The notes below the pieces were generated by a model, which did no database searches, was not told where the DNA came from, and worked only from the letters and a program-made list of their open reading frames with translations. Positions 36,629-44,554 of a DNA stretch of 64,000 bases are shown piece after piece. Position numbers and translations under genes: made by a program. The stretch is from Acidovorax sp. A1169 (GTDB lineage: Bacteria; Pseudomonadota; Gammaproteobacteria; Burkholderiales; Burkholderiaceae_C): the NCBI RefSeq assembly GCF_030704685.1, contig NZ_JAUZDX010000003.1, forward strand, positions 372,001 through 436,000, written 5' to 3'. Each line of letters begins with the position of its first letter. Positions within the stretch are counted from its first letter, which is position 1.

Positions 36629-37741
36629 TCAGGCACGCCAGGGCGCGACCGCATCCCCGCCCGACACCAGTTGCTGGCGCGCGGCCGGGGTGAACAGGTT
36701 GTAGAGCATGCGCGGCGCCGATGCGCTCACCTCGTCGAGCGTCGCGCGGTGCTCTGGGGACAGCACCACATCCAGCGCGGCAATGTTGTCGGCCACCTGC
36801 TCCACCCTGCTCACACCCATGAGGGTGGAGGTGATGCCGGGCCGCCCGGTGACCCAGGCCAGGGCAACGCGCGCGGGGGTCTGCCCGGCTTCGGCGGCCA
36901 CGCGGCGCAGCACATCCACGATAGCCCAGTTGCGTTCGGTGAAGAGGGAATCGCCGAACGGATTGGCGCCGTCCAGCCGCTTGTCGCCGGCCGGGCGCTC
37001 TTGGCCGGCTGCGGCCACTTCGCGCGGCAGGCCGCCTGCGCGGGGTGCGCCGGCCTCCACCGTGGCCCGGTCGTACTTGCCTGCCAGAAAGCCGAAGGCC
37101 AGCGGGCTCCAGGGCACGATGCCCATGCCGAATTCGCCGGCCAGGGGCACATGCTCGTCCTCGATGTCGCGGTTGGCCAGCGAGTAGAAATACTGCAGGC
37201 CGATGGGCCGGGGCAGGCCCCGCAAAGCGGCCAGCGTGGCCAACTGGGCGGCGTACCAGGCTGGCGCGTTGGAGACGCCCCAGTAGCGCACCTTGCCGCT
37301 GCGCACCAGGGCGGCCATGGTCTCCAGCAGTTCCTCGGCCGGGGTGGCCGAGTCCCACACATGCACCCAGTACAGGTCCACATGGTCGGTCTGCAGGCGG
37401 CGCAGCGAGCCGTGCAGTGCGGCATGCACATGCTTGGCGCCGTTGCCCCCGGCATGCGGCCCCTGCCCTGCCGAGAAGCCCGCCTTGGTGGCGATGACGA
37501 CGCGCTCGCGCAGGCCGCGCTCGGCGATGAAGCCGCCCAGCATTTCCTCGCTGGCGCCGCTGGAGTACACGTCGGCCGTGTCCACAAAGTTGCCGCCGGC
37601 CTCCACATAGGCATTGAACACACTGCGCGAGGCGTCCTCGCCCGAGCCCCAGCGGGGCGCGCCAAAGGTCATGGTGCCCAGCGCCAGGGGGCTGACGGCC
37701 AGGCCCGAGCGGCCCAGCGTGCGGTAGTCGGTGAGGGACAT
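36629..37741 (-). CDS. Aldo/keto reductase
   Basis: A 370-residue NADPH-dependent oxidoreductase with a TIM barrel of the Tas/YajO-like group. The catalytic tetrad is visible: Asp and Tyr in FVDTADVYSSGASEE (about 52-66), Lys in VVIATKAGF (about 85) and His in DLYWVHVWD (about 128). The C-terminal cofactor region reads STLMGVSRVEQVADNIAAL. It converts aldehydes or ketones to alcohols; the true substrate is unknown. It is divergent from a TetR gene and carries a 22-bp palindrome eight bases before its ATG, so repression by that TetR protein is very likely. Confidence 0.93.
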   Translation of the reverse strand: MSLTDYRTLGRSGLAVSPLALGTMTFGAPRWGSGEDASRSVFNAYVEAGGNFVDTADVYSSGASEEMLGGFIAERGLRERVVIATKAGFSAGQGPHAGGNGAKHVHAALHGSLRRLQTDHVDLYWVHVWDSATPAEELLETMAALVRSGKVRYWGVSNAPAWYAAQLATLAALRGLPRPIGLQYFYSLANRDIEDEHVPLAGEFGMGIVPWSPLAFGFLAGKYDRATVEAGAPRAGGLPREVAAAGQERPAGDKRLDGANPFGDSLFTERNWAIVDVLRRVAAEAGQTPARVALAWVTGRPGITSTLMGVSRVEQVADNIAALDVVLSPEHRATLDEVSASAPRMLYNLFTPAARQQLVSGGDAVAPWRA

Positions 37742-37748
37742 GGATTAA

Positions 37749-37770
37749 TTTCCTAGTGATTGATAGGAAA
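37749..37770. promoter_or_regulatory. TetR operator 1 (22-bp palindrome)
   Basis: TTTCCTA at 37749-37755 and TAGGAAA at 37764-37770, a perfect inverted repeat with an 8-base spacer, lying just before the aldo/keto reductase start. It matches operator 2 at 14 of 22 positions or better in the arms and has the same overall length. Confidence 0.7.
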
Positions 37771-37802
37771 ATATAGCAGCCCTTGCCAAATGGGGCAATC
37801 GA

Positions 37803-37824
37803 TTTCATAGTGCTCGCTATGAAA
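37803..37824. promoter_or_regulatory. TetR operator 2 (22-bp palindrome)
   Basis: TTTCATAG at 37803-37810 and CTATGAAA at 37817-37824, a perfect inverted repeat with a 6-base spacer. It covers the ATG of the TetR gene at 37819, so bound repressor would block its own transcription or translation start. The centre is 54 bases from that of operator 1. Confidence 0.7.
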
Positions 37825-38460
37825 ACCAAGGAATCCGCTGCCCACCGCCGCAAAGGCCGCCCCCTGTCGTTCGACCGGGACGTGGCGCTAAACCAGGCCA
37901 TGCTGCTGTTCTGGCAGCATGGCTACGAGGCCACCTCGCTCAACGACCTGACCACCGCGCTGGGGGTCACGCCGTCCAGCATCTACACGGTGTTTGGCGA
38001 CAAAAAAGGGCTGTTTCTGGCGGCCGTGGGGCACTATGTGTCCGGCGGCCCGGTCACCTCGCAGACCATCATCGACGGCGCGGCCTCGGCGCGCGAGGCC
38101 GCCTGGGGCCTGCTGCAGGCGGCGGCCATCGGCTCCAGCGGGGCGGACACGCCGGCTGGTTGCCTGCTGGCCAGCTCGGCCATCAGTTGCTCGGACGCAG
38201 CCAGCGAGGTCAAGGAAACCCTGGCCTGCCTGCGCCGCAGCATCGAGGCCATGCTGGAGCAGCGCATTGCCAAGGCCATCGCCAGCGGCGAGCTGCCGAG
38301 CAACGCCGACGCCAATGCCCTGGCCGGGCATGTGATGGCGGTGATACAGGGCATATCGACCCTGGCACGCGACGGCGCGCCGCGCGAGAAGCTGCTGCGC
38401 GTGGCCACCACGGCGATGCAGGCGTGGCCGGCTCGCGAGGGGGCTGACGCAGCGGAATAA
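37819..38460 (+). CDS. TetR/AcrR family transcriptional repressor
   Basis: A 213-residue repressor. The N-terminal helix-turn-helix covers about 15-60 (FDRDVALNQAMLLFWQHGYE, TSLNDLTTALGVTPSSIYTVFG). The C-terminal domain (about 75-205) resembles the TetR_C group with CLLASSAISCSDAASEV, where two cysteines could sense electrophiles. The ATG at 37819 is chosen over one 12 codons upstream because it gives the usual short basic leader (MKTKESAAHRRKGRP) and lies within operator 2. It is divergent from the aldo/keto reductase and probably represses both, being released by the aldehyde or quinone that the reductase removes. Confidence 0.92.
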   Translation: MKTKESAAHRRKGRPLSFDRDVALNQAMLLFWQHGYEATSLNDLTTALGVTPSSIYTVFGDKKGLFLAAVGHYVSGGPVTSQTIIDGAASAREAAWGLLQAAAIGSSGADTPAGCLLASSAISCSDAASEVKETLACLRRSIEAMLEQRIAKAIASGELPSNADANALAGHVMAVIQGISTLARDGAPREKLLRVATTAMQAWPAREGADAAE

Positions 38461-38568
38461 GGCGCGCGCAATTCGGCTCTCCATGGCATCAAGCCTGGCA
38501 CCCCTGCCACTGCTTTCAGCACCATGAACAGCGAGTTCCGTACCCCGCCGTGGAGTCGCTTCCCAGGG

Positions 38569-40917
38569 CTACCAGCGGTAGCCTACCGTCGCCATCACGC
38601 TGCGGCCCTGTCCATAGAACTGCGCGCGGTTGGCGGTGGTGACCTTGTCGCCCAGGTTCGCGACATTCAGTGAGAGGCGCATGGGCCCCCTGGCGTAGTG
38701 CAGCGCCGCGTCCACCAGGGTGTAGCCCTCGTTCCAGTAGCGGTTGTAGGTATCGGCCACCGTAGGGCCCACGCGACGCAGGCCCACACCCAGGCTCCAG
38801 CCACGCAGGCCATCACCGGGCAGCGCATAGCCCAGCCACAGCTTGGCGGTGTTGCGCGCGGTCTGGAACGGGCGCTTGCCCAGTTCCTGCGCATCGTTGC
38901 TGCGCGTGACCTTGGCATCCAGGTAGGTGTAGCTGGCCAGCAGATCCAGCCCCGCCGTGACCCGGGCCTTGGCCTCCAGCTCCAGCCCGCGCGAGCGCAC
39001 CTCGCCGGTCTGCACCCGCAGCGCGGCCGACGTGGGGTCCAGCGTGGTCACGTTCTGCCGGCGCAGGTCGAACAGCGAGGCGGTGTACAGCTGCTCAGAG
39101 CCCGATGGCTGGTACTTGAGCCCTACCTCGAACTGCTCGCTGCTTTCGGGTTGCGGCGCACTGCGGTAGTTGGCGCCGACCACCGGCACGAACGAGGTGG
39201 AATAGCTCGCATACGGGGCCAGTCCGCTGTCCAGCAGGTAGAGAACGCCCGCACTGCCGGTGGTCTTGGAATCGCGTGCCGACGCTGTGGCCGCTGCGGT
39301 GCCGCGCTCGGTCTCGGCCCGGTCGTGGCGCAGGCCGGCGTTCACCACCCAGGGGCCCCAGCGCATCTGGTCCTGGGCGTACAGGCCGACCTGCTGCACC
39401 TTGGCAGTGTTGCGCACCGTCACCGGCGCGGTGAAGGCCTCTCCGTAGACCGGGTTCACGAAATCGAGCACCGGCGCGCGGCCAAAGCCGATGTCCTCCT
39501 GCCCTGAGAAGTCCTGGTAGTCGATGCCCAACAACAGCTTGTGCCGGAGCTCGCCGGTGGCCCAGTCCTTCTGCAGGCTGGTGTCCAGCGTGGTCACATG
39601 GCTCTTGCTGCGCGAGATGAGCGAGTCGCGCGTGACGCTGCGCTGGTCAGGGCGCACGGCCGTGGCATACACGTGCTGGTAGTCGAGTTCGTAGCTCGCA
39701 TGACGCAGGTTTTGGCGCAGGGTCAGACTGTCGTCCAGTGCATGCTCGAGCAGGTAGCCCACCGATACCATGTCGCGGTTGTAGCGATCGAAACCGGGCT
39801 CCCCGGCGAACGCATTCACCGGGATGCGCCCGCCCACATAGCTGCCCAGCAGCGACTGGTTGGGCCACCAGCTCTTGGGCGTCATGTGGTCGCGCGTGAC
39901 GTCGGCCAGCAGCGTGAAGCTGGTGCGGGCCGAGGGCTTCCAGGTCAGCGCGGGCGCAATGTAGAGGCGGTCATCCTGCGAATGCTCGGTCTGGGTCTTG
40001 GCGTCGCGCGCCATGCCGTTGATGCGAAACAGCAGCGATCCATCGGCATTGAGCGGGCGCCCGATGTCAAAGCCCGTCTGGTAGCGCCCATGGCTGCCCG
40101 CCGAGGCGTTGACCTCGTTGAGCGGCTCGGCCGTGGGCCGCTTGGAGACCTGGTTCACCACCCCGCCTGGCCCGCCCTGTCCATACAGCAGCGCCGAGGG
40201 GCCCTTGAGCACCTCCACCCGCTCCACGCCCTGCGGCTCGGTGAGCCAGTCGCCGTAGGTGCCGGTCTTGAACACGCGCAGGCCATCGCGGTAGAGCGTG
40301 GCGTCGAAGCCGCGGATGTTCAGGCTCGCATAGCGCAGATCGTAGCCCGTCACCTCGGTCAGCACGCCCGAGGTGTAGCGCAGCGACTGCTCCACCGTCT
40401 GCACGCCCTGCGCATCCATCTGGTCGCGCGTGACCACCGAGATGGACTGCGCGACTTCCATGATCGGCGTGTCGGTCTTGGTTGCCACCAGGCTGCGCCG
40501 GGCCACCAGGCCGGCCACCGGCCCCGTGGGGGCCTGGGGCGAGGCGTCGGCGGTGACCGTCACGGCCGGCAGGGCCGCGCCGCTGCCCGGGGCGGGCGCA
40601 GGCCGGACCACCATGGCAGCCCCTTCGGGCACCGCCACCAGGCCGCTGCCGGCCAGCAGGCGCTCCAGCGCCTGCTGGGGTGCGAGCACGCCCGCCACGG
40701 CCGGCGCCGACTTGCCGGCCACCAGGCTCTGCTGCACGATGATCTGCACGCGCGTCTGGCGCGCCCAGTCGTTGAGGGCCTCGGCCAGGGGCTGCGCGGC
40801 GATGCGGATCTGCAGTGCAACAGCCGCAGGGACACTCTGGGCAACGGCGGGAGCACAACCAAAAGCGAAGGCAAGGGCCAGCGCAAGCGGTGCGGGCCGG
40901 AAGTTCGGGCGGTTCAT
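38569..40917 (-). CDS. TonB-dependent ferric-siderophore receptor with STN domain
   Basis: A 782-residue outer-membrane receptor of the FpvA/FhuE type. A signal peptide ends near APAVAQ at about 27. The secretin/TonB N-terminal (STN) signalling domain covers about 35-90 (LAEALNDWARQTRVQIIVQ), which talks to FecR across the periplasm. The plug (about 120-260) has TKTDTPIMEVAQSISVV and RVEVLKGPSALLYGQGGPGG. The barrel ends with aromatic Trp, as usual (VMATVGYRW). Start MNRPNF at 40917 begins the signal. With the FecI/FecR genes upstream it forms a cell-surface signalling system for iron. The exact siderophore, probably a hydroxamate, is not readable. Confidence 0.94.
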   Translation of the reverse strand: MNRPNFRPAPLALALAFAFGCAPAVAQSVPAAVALQIRIAAQPLAEALNDWARQTRVQIIVQQSLVAGKSAPAVAGVLAPQQALERLLAGSGLVAVPEGAAMVVRPAPAPGSGAALPAVTVTADASPQAPTGPVAGLVARRSLVATKTDTPIMEVAQSISVVTRDQMDAQGVQTVEQSLRYTSGVLTEVTGYDLRYASLNIRGFDATLYRDGLRVFKTGTYGDWLTEPQGVERVEVLKGPSALLYGQGGPGGVVNQVSKRPTAEPLNEVNASAGSHGRYQTGFDIGRPLNADGSLLFRINGMARDAKTQTEHSQDDRLYIAPALTWKPSARTSFTLLADVTRDHMTPKSWWPNQSLLGSYVGGRIPVNAFAGEPGFDRYNRDMVSVGYLLEHALDDSLTLRQNLRHASYELDYQHVYATAVRPDQRSVTRDSLISRSKSHVTTLDTSLQKDWATGELRHKLLLGIDYQDFSGQEDIGFGRAPVLDFVNPVYGEAFTAPVTVRNTAKVQQVGLYAQDQMRWGPWVVNAGLRHDRAETERGTAAATASARDSKTTGSAGVLYLLDSGLAPYASYSTSFVPVVGANYRSAPQPESSEQFEVGLKYQPSGSEQLYTASLFDLRRQNVTTLDPTSAALRVQTGEVRSRGLELEAKARVTAGLDLLASYTYLDAKVTRSNDAQELGKRPFQTARNTAKLWLGYALPGDGLRGWSLGVGLRRVGPTVADTYNRYWNEGYTLVDAALHYARGPMRLSLNVANLGDKVTTANRAQFYGQGRSVMATVGYRW

Positions 40918-41035
40918 TTCGGAAAATCCTCGGGTCATGGGTCGGGGCAGGAATGCGTCCTGTTCCGGTAGACGCGCCAGAGGACTGGACTACGGTAAAG
41001 ATCCGCAGAAATTTTTGCCAAAGCAGCAAAGGCTA

Positions 41036-41302
41036 GGGCGTGTCATCATTCATTTCGCCCCCGCGCTTGCCCCGGCATGCGGATGGATGCGCGAAGCGCG
41101 GCGCAGCCAATAGCGGGCTATTGGCAAGCCGAGCGACAAAGCAGACGCCGCATGCCGGGGCCAGCCCGAAGGGAAAGCCTGCAGCGCGGCACATTGCGGC
41201 GTTGCCCTTCGCTTGTGTAGCCTTGCTACACGGCACTCAGGGCGCCTTGCACTGCACCGCGCTGCAGACTTTCGCGGGGGTGAAATGAATGATGACACGC
41301 CT
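41036..41302. mobile_element. 267-bp palindromic TA-flanked element (MITE-like)
   Basis: The element starts GGGCGTGTCATCATTCATTT and ends with its complement; the outer repeats run about 30 bases with two mismatches. A TA dinucleotide lies on each side (41034-41035 and 41303-41304), the target duplication made by IS630/Tc1-type transposases. It encodes no protein. Inside are further perfect inverted repeats: 41069-41082 with 41148-41161 (14 bp), 41107-41124 (8-bp arms), 41179-41189 with 41257-41267 (11 bp) and 41215-41221 with 41225-41231 (7 bp). Its transcript would fold strongly. It lies between fecR and the receptor gene, and its last base plus the TA makes the fecR stop codon. Confidence 0.7.
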
Positions 41303-42405
41303 TAACGAGCGGGCAGAATTTCTGTCACTGCGCCCTGCTCCTGCAGGCGCACCGGCAAGGCGCTGGGCAGCACGCTGCGCAGGGTGCGCGTGTCGCGCGG
41401 GTCGAAGGTGCCGGACAGGCGCAGCGCCGCCACGGCCGGGTCGCTCAGCACCAGGCCCGTGCTGCCATAGCGCTCCATCTCGGCCAGTGCGTGGCCCAGC
41501 GGCATATCAACAAAGCTCACGCGGTGCTCGCGCCAGGGCGCGATGCCATCGCCCGGCACGGGCATGACGGCAGCCAATGCGCCCTGCGCATCGCTCGCCA
41601 CCTGCTGGCCGGCCGTGAGCTCCAGTTCGCCCGGCCCCGGTGCGACGGCCGCCCTCGCCACCCGCACCCGCCCCTCCTCCACCAGCACATGCACGCCCGC
41701 GTCAACCGCCATGTCCGGCGTGTGGCGCACTGCGAAGCGGGTGCCGACCACGGTGATGCGCGTGGCGGCCGCCAGCACCTCGAACGGGCGGTCCGCATCG
41801 GCCTGCACGCTGAACACGGCCTGGCCGTCGAGCAGGCGCACCTGGCGCCGCTGGCGGTAGTAAGTGACTTCCAGCCGCGTGGCGGTGCCCAGGCGCAGCC
41901 GGCTGCCATCGGGCAGCGGCACTTCGGCCTGCTGCCCGCGCACGGTGCTGAAGGCCTGCGTGAACACAGGCTGGGCCTGCCATTGGCGCCAGCCCAGCAG
42001 CCCCGTTCCGGCGGTGATGGCCGCCATGCCAGCCATGGCCAGGGCAGGCACCAGCAACCTGCGGCGCGTCGGTCCGGCCCCCTCCCTCTCATCCCCCTCC
42101 TCGCCCTGGCGGGCCACAACCGGCATCCCGGCCTGGGCATAGGCCTGCTGCACGGCCTTGTCGCGTGCCAGCCGGCCACGCAGTTGCGCGACCGCATCGG
42201 CCGGGATCGCATCCATCGCCTCCCAGCGCGCCTGCCAGTGCGTGTAGCGGCTGCGGTGGCGTTCGTCGGCCTGCAGCCAGGCCTGGAAGGCCACCTCGTC
42301 GTCGCCATTCCAGCCATCGCGGTCGCGGCGTATGAACCAGCCGAGCACCTCCTCGCGCAGGTGCATGGCATCGTCATCGGTTGGCGGGGGCTGCAGCGGG
42401 GTCAT
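41302..42405 (-). CDS. fecR: FecR family anti-sigma/sigma regulator
   Basis: A 367-residue inner-membrane protein that relays receptor occupancy to the FecI-like sigma factor. The cytoplasmic N-terminal domain (DUF4880, about 10-90) has VLGWFIRRDRDGWN and AFQAWLQADERHRSRY. One helix spans about 128-150 (LVPALAMAGMAAITAGTGLLGW). The periplasmic FecR domain includes LPDGSRLRLGTATRLEVTYY and VLVEEGRVRVAR, and the C-terminal STN-binding part ends with RTLRSVLPSALPVRLQEQ. Its stop codon is formed at the border of the TA-flanked element. The sigma gene is 85 bases upstream, the receptor downstream. Confidence 0.93.
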   Translation of the reverse strand: MTPLQPPPTDDDAMHLREEVLGWFIRRDRDGWNGDDEVAFQAWLQADERHRSRYTHWQARWEAMDAIPADAVAQLRGRLARDKAVQQAYAQAGMPVVARQGEEGDEREGAGPTRRRLLVPALAMAGMAAITAGTGLLGWRQWQAQPVFTQAFSTVRGQQAEVPLPDGSRLRLGTATRLEVTYYRQRRQVRLLDGQAVFSVQADADRPFEVLAAATRITVVGTRFAVRHTPDMAVDAGVHVLVEEGRVRVARAAVAPGPGELELTAGQQVASDAQGALAAVMPVPGDGIAPWREHRVSFVDMPLGHALAEMERYGSTGLVLSDPAVAALRLSGTFDPRDTRTLRSVLPSALPVRLQEQGAVTEILPAR

Positions 42406-42490
42406 GGCAGAAAGCAGGGATTCGAATAGGTAGACGCGCGGGCCGGCGCCAACACGGTACCGGGCGATGGTAAACAGTTGTTGCAGCCCC

Positions 42491-43027
42491 TCATCGGCCG
42501 CGCTGCGCCGTGCGGCCGTTGATCTCGTCCAGGCACTGCCAACAGGCCTTCATCGCGATCTGCAGCTGCATTTCCACCGTGCGCACCGAAATGCCCATGC
42601 GCTCGGCCACCTCGGCGTACGACAGGCCATCGAACTTGTAGAGGATGAAAGCCTCGCGGCAGCGTGGAGGCAGGGCGTCGATGGTGGCCAGCATGGCCGC
42701 CAGACCCTGGCCCGAGGACAGCGCCACCTCGGGCTCGAAGGCCGCGGGTGCGGCGCATGCGTCTGCTTCGGCAGGTTCGCCTGCACTGGCCACCTCGCCT
42801 GCCTGGGCGCGCACCACCCCACGGCGGTGGTGATCGGTGACGAGGTTGCGCGCCGTGCGGTAAAGCAGCGCGCGCGGGTCGCGTATGGCCTGCCCCGCGT
42901 GCTCGGCCGCGTACATGCGCACAAAACTCTCCTGCGCCAGGTCGGCCGCCGTGTCGCGGTCCTTCACGGAGCGGGTGAGGAAGTGCAGCAGTTCTCGGTA
43001 GTAGTGGGCAACCACGTTTCGGCCCAC
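42491..43027 (-). CDS. fecI: FecI-like ECF RNA polymerase sigma factor
   Basis: An extracytoplasmic-function sigma factor of 178 residues from GTG 43027. Region 2 reads YYRELLHFLTRSVKDRDTAADLAQESFVRMY, with the -10 contacts in RALLYRTARNLVTDHHRR; region 4 reads LPPRCREAFILYKFDGLSYAEVAERMGISVRTVE. The frame is open to an ATG at 43138, giving 215 residues. I prefer the shorter form because a Fur-box-like sequence lies inside codons 8-13 of the long form and 178 residues is the normal length; the long leader is also poorly protein-like. It would transcribe the downstream receptor gene when FecR signals iron-siderophore binding. Confidence 0.85.
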   Translation of the reverse strand: MGRNVVAHYYRELLHFLTRSVKDRDTAADLAQESFVRMYAAEHAGQAIRDPRALLYRTARNLVTDHHRRGVVRAQAGEVASAGEPAEADACAAPAAFEPEVALSSGQGLAAMLATIDALPPRCREAFILYKFDGLSYAEVAERMGISVRTVEMQLQIAMKACWQCLDEINGRTAQRGR

Positions 43028-43100
43028 GGCCAGCGGATGGAGGACAGATCCCTCGCCGGCAGCCAGGCCGATGGCCAGGGCAGCCCCTGTTTGCAGATGG

Positions 43101-43119
43101 GAAGTATTCTCATTATCAC
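43101..43119. promoter_or_regulatory. Fur box upstream of the sigma gene
   Basis: On the minus strand this reads GATAATGAGAATACTTCCC when read from 43117 with flanks, matching the Fur consensus GATAATGATAATCATTATC at about 14 of 19 positions. It is placed where iron-bound Fur would block the promoter of the fecI-fecR-receptor operon. Confidence 0.6.
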
Positions 43120-43340
43120 CCAAATGCACCTGCGCCAATGCAGCTGTGCCAGAGGGGTGCGGACGAAACCTGGACTACCAGGAGGATCAGACAGCTGGGT
43201 TACCTAACCCCTTCGGCCTTTCCAGGAGCACTCCATTGAGCTCGCCTTGTTCCTGGTGGGTGAGACAAAAAGTCCAGCGCTATTTACCTTCAGGCTTGCT
43301 ACGATCACGGCAAATAGTGTCAAGTGATAGCGAGGAAAAG

Positions 43341-43466
43341 ATGGATTGGGTCCCTGTAGTCTTCATTGTGTTCAAGGTTCTCGTGTTCGGCACGGGCATG
43401 TTTTTCGCCATCAAGTGGCACTACGACCAAGACAAGAAGAAGAAAAACGAAACCGGCGAACAGTAA
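43341..43466 (+). CDS. 41-residue single-pass membrane protein
   Basis: A very short protein with a strong ribosome site (GAGGAAAAG) directly before the ATG at 43341. Residues 3-24 form one hydrophobic helix (VPVVFIVFKVLVFGTGMFFA) and the tail is highly charged (HYDQDKKKKNETGEQ), so the C-terminus should be cytoplasmic. Small proteins of this design occur widely in Burkholderiales by recollection. It might assist a membrane complex; no partner is evident nearby. Confidence 0.65.
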   Translation: MDWVPVVFIVFKVLVFGTGMFFAIKWHYDQDKKKKNETGEQ

Positions 43467-43551
43467 GCGTCAGGCCAGTGTTCTGTCCCGTCAATAGATG
43501 CCGATCCCATCGATGCAAGGGTCAGGCGCCGTGTGATGTGATGCGATGCCC

Positions 43552-43935
43552 TCAGGCCTTGATCACTGTGGCGTCAATCTCTACGAGTTGTCCCACGTAA
43601 CCCAGTGCGGCAACACCGAGCAGTGTCGCTGGCGGAACCTGGCCACCAAACCAGTCTGCGACCGCTGACCATGTCGCAGAGAGACTTGCTTGATCTCCGA
43701 TCACGTACACGACCAATTGTCGAATGTCCTTGACTTGAAATTCGTGCACTGCGAGGAGCCTCTCTAAGTTGCGCAAGCACTGCAAGGCTTGTGCGCCCGG
43801 GTCCTGTGGGCCTACCAAGTGGCCATGGGAATCGAGAGGCACCTGGCCAGCCACGAAAAGTTGATTGCCGAGGCGATCCGCGTAGCGGTATTGCGGCGTG
43901 GCGCAGAGTCCTGCATTGAGTTCGGCTTCATTCAT
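43552..43935 (-). CDS. RidA/YjgF/UK114 family protein (divergent)
   Basis: A 127-residue trimeric protein of the Rid family, which includes enamine/imine deaminases that protect pyridoxal-phosphate enzymes. Fold marks are NQLFVAGQVPLDSHGHLVG, DPGAQALQCLRNLERLLAVH and PPATLLGVAALGYVGQLVEIDA. True RidA has an Arg in the P(A/V)R(x)A motif; here the place reads PPATLLG, so the substrate-binding Arg is missing and deaminase activity is doubtful. It is one of two Rid proteins in the window and stands alone. Confidence 0.85.
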   Translation of the reverse strand: MNEAELNAGLCATPQYRYADRLGNQLFVAGQVPLDSHGHLVGPQDPGAQALQCLRNLERLLAVHEFQVKDIRQLVVYVIGDQASLSATWSAVADWFGGQVPPATLLGVAALGYVGQLVEIDATVIKA

Positions 43936-44145
43936 CGGATGTGGTCAAGTGGGCTGCGGTTTGAGAACTTGGCTGCAGCCCGCTCAGCTACCGAGAGCCG
44001 TGCAGCGCATGTTTGTTGACGCCTGACGTGGTGAAGTATCCCGCAGATACCTGCGGGACAAACTGGACCAGGCAGGATATTCCGGGCACTGACTCCTCCT
44101 GGAAATGGCTTGCGGATTTCGGCGCTCCAGGACGTCAAGCTTCGC

Positions 44146-44373
44146 TTACGCTCTGGCCTCAACTCCTGGATTCGAGCGGAGAACGCGGCCGTACACCGAT
44201 GGAGCAAGCCACAAGGATGCGGGGCCTAGGATGGCGAGCGATACCGCCACTGCGCCCAGGTACGAGTCCGTGAGGGTGCCGAGCAGCAGCACAATGACCA
44301 ATTCAACCGCGATACAGATGCATGCAGTCTGAAGTGCGGCAAGGATTTTTTCTCGTCTGGCAACGGTCGTCAT
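44146..44373 (-). CDS. Small two-helix membrane protein
   Basis: A 75-residue protein starting MTTVARREKILAALQ at 44373, with TGAGGA eight bases before the ATG. Two hydrophobic helices lie at about 14-35 (CICIAVELVIVLLLGT) and 42-60 (LGAVAVSLAILGPASLWLA). The short basic tail ends in VRLRSNP-like sequence. No family recognised. A perfect 8-bp hairpin at 44039-44058 lies downstream but has no T run. Confidence 0.6.
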   Translation of the reverse strand: MTTVARREKILAALQTACICIAVELVIVLLLGTLTDSYLGAVAVSLAILGPASLWLAPSVYGRVLRSNPGVEARA

Positions 44374-44554
44374 TGTGCGGTCCTCAATGGTCCAGTATTG
44401 CAAACTTGCGGGAGGGGCATGGATACTCGACAGCGCCTGGCCGCATTTTCCAGCACCTCAGTCTAGGCCGAGGGCCGATGCAATTCAAGAGCGCTGTGCG
44501 TTCCGTCGATACGCAGGCCAGCGCCTGACCAAAACACGCATGGCACGCTGCGCT

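Noticed and set aside
41033-41298. Short frames inside the TA-flanked element (both strands)
   Set aside because: They arise from the inverted repeats: both strands give the same start MSSFISPPR. No transposase motif.
44039-44058. 8-bp hairpin considered as terminator of the small membrane gene
   Set aside because: Perfect stem but no T run on either strand, so not called an intrinsic terminator.
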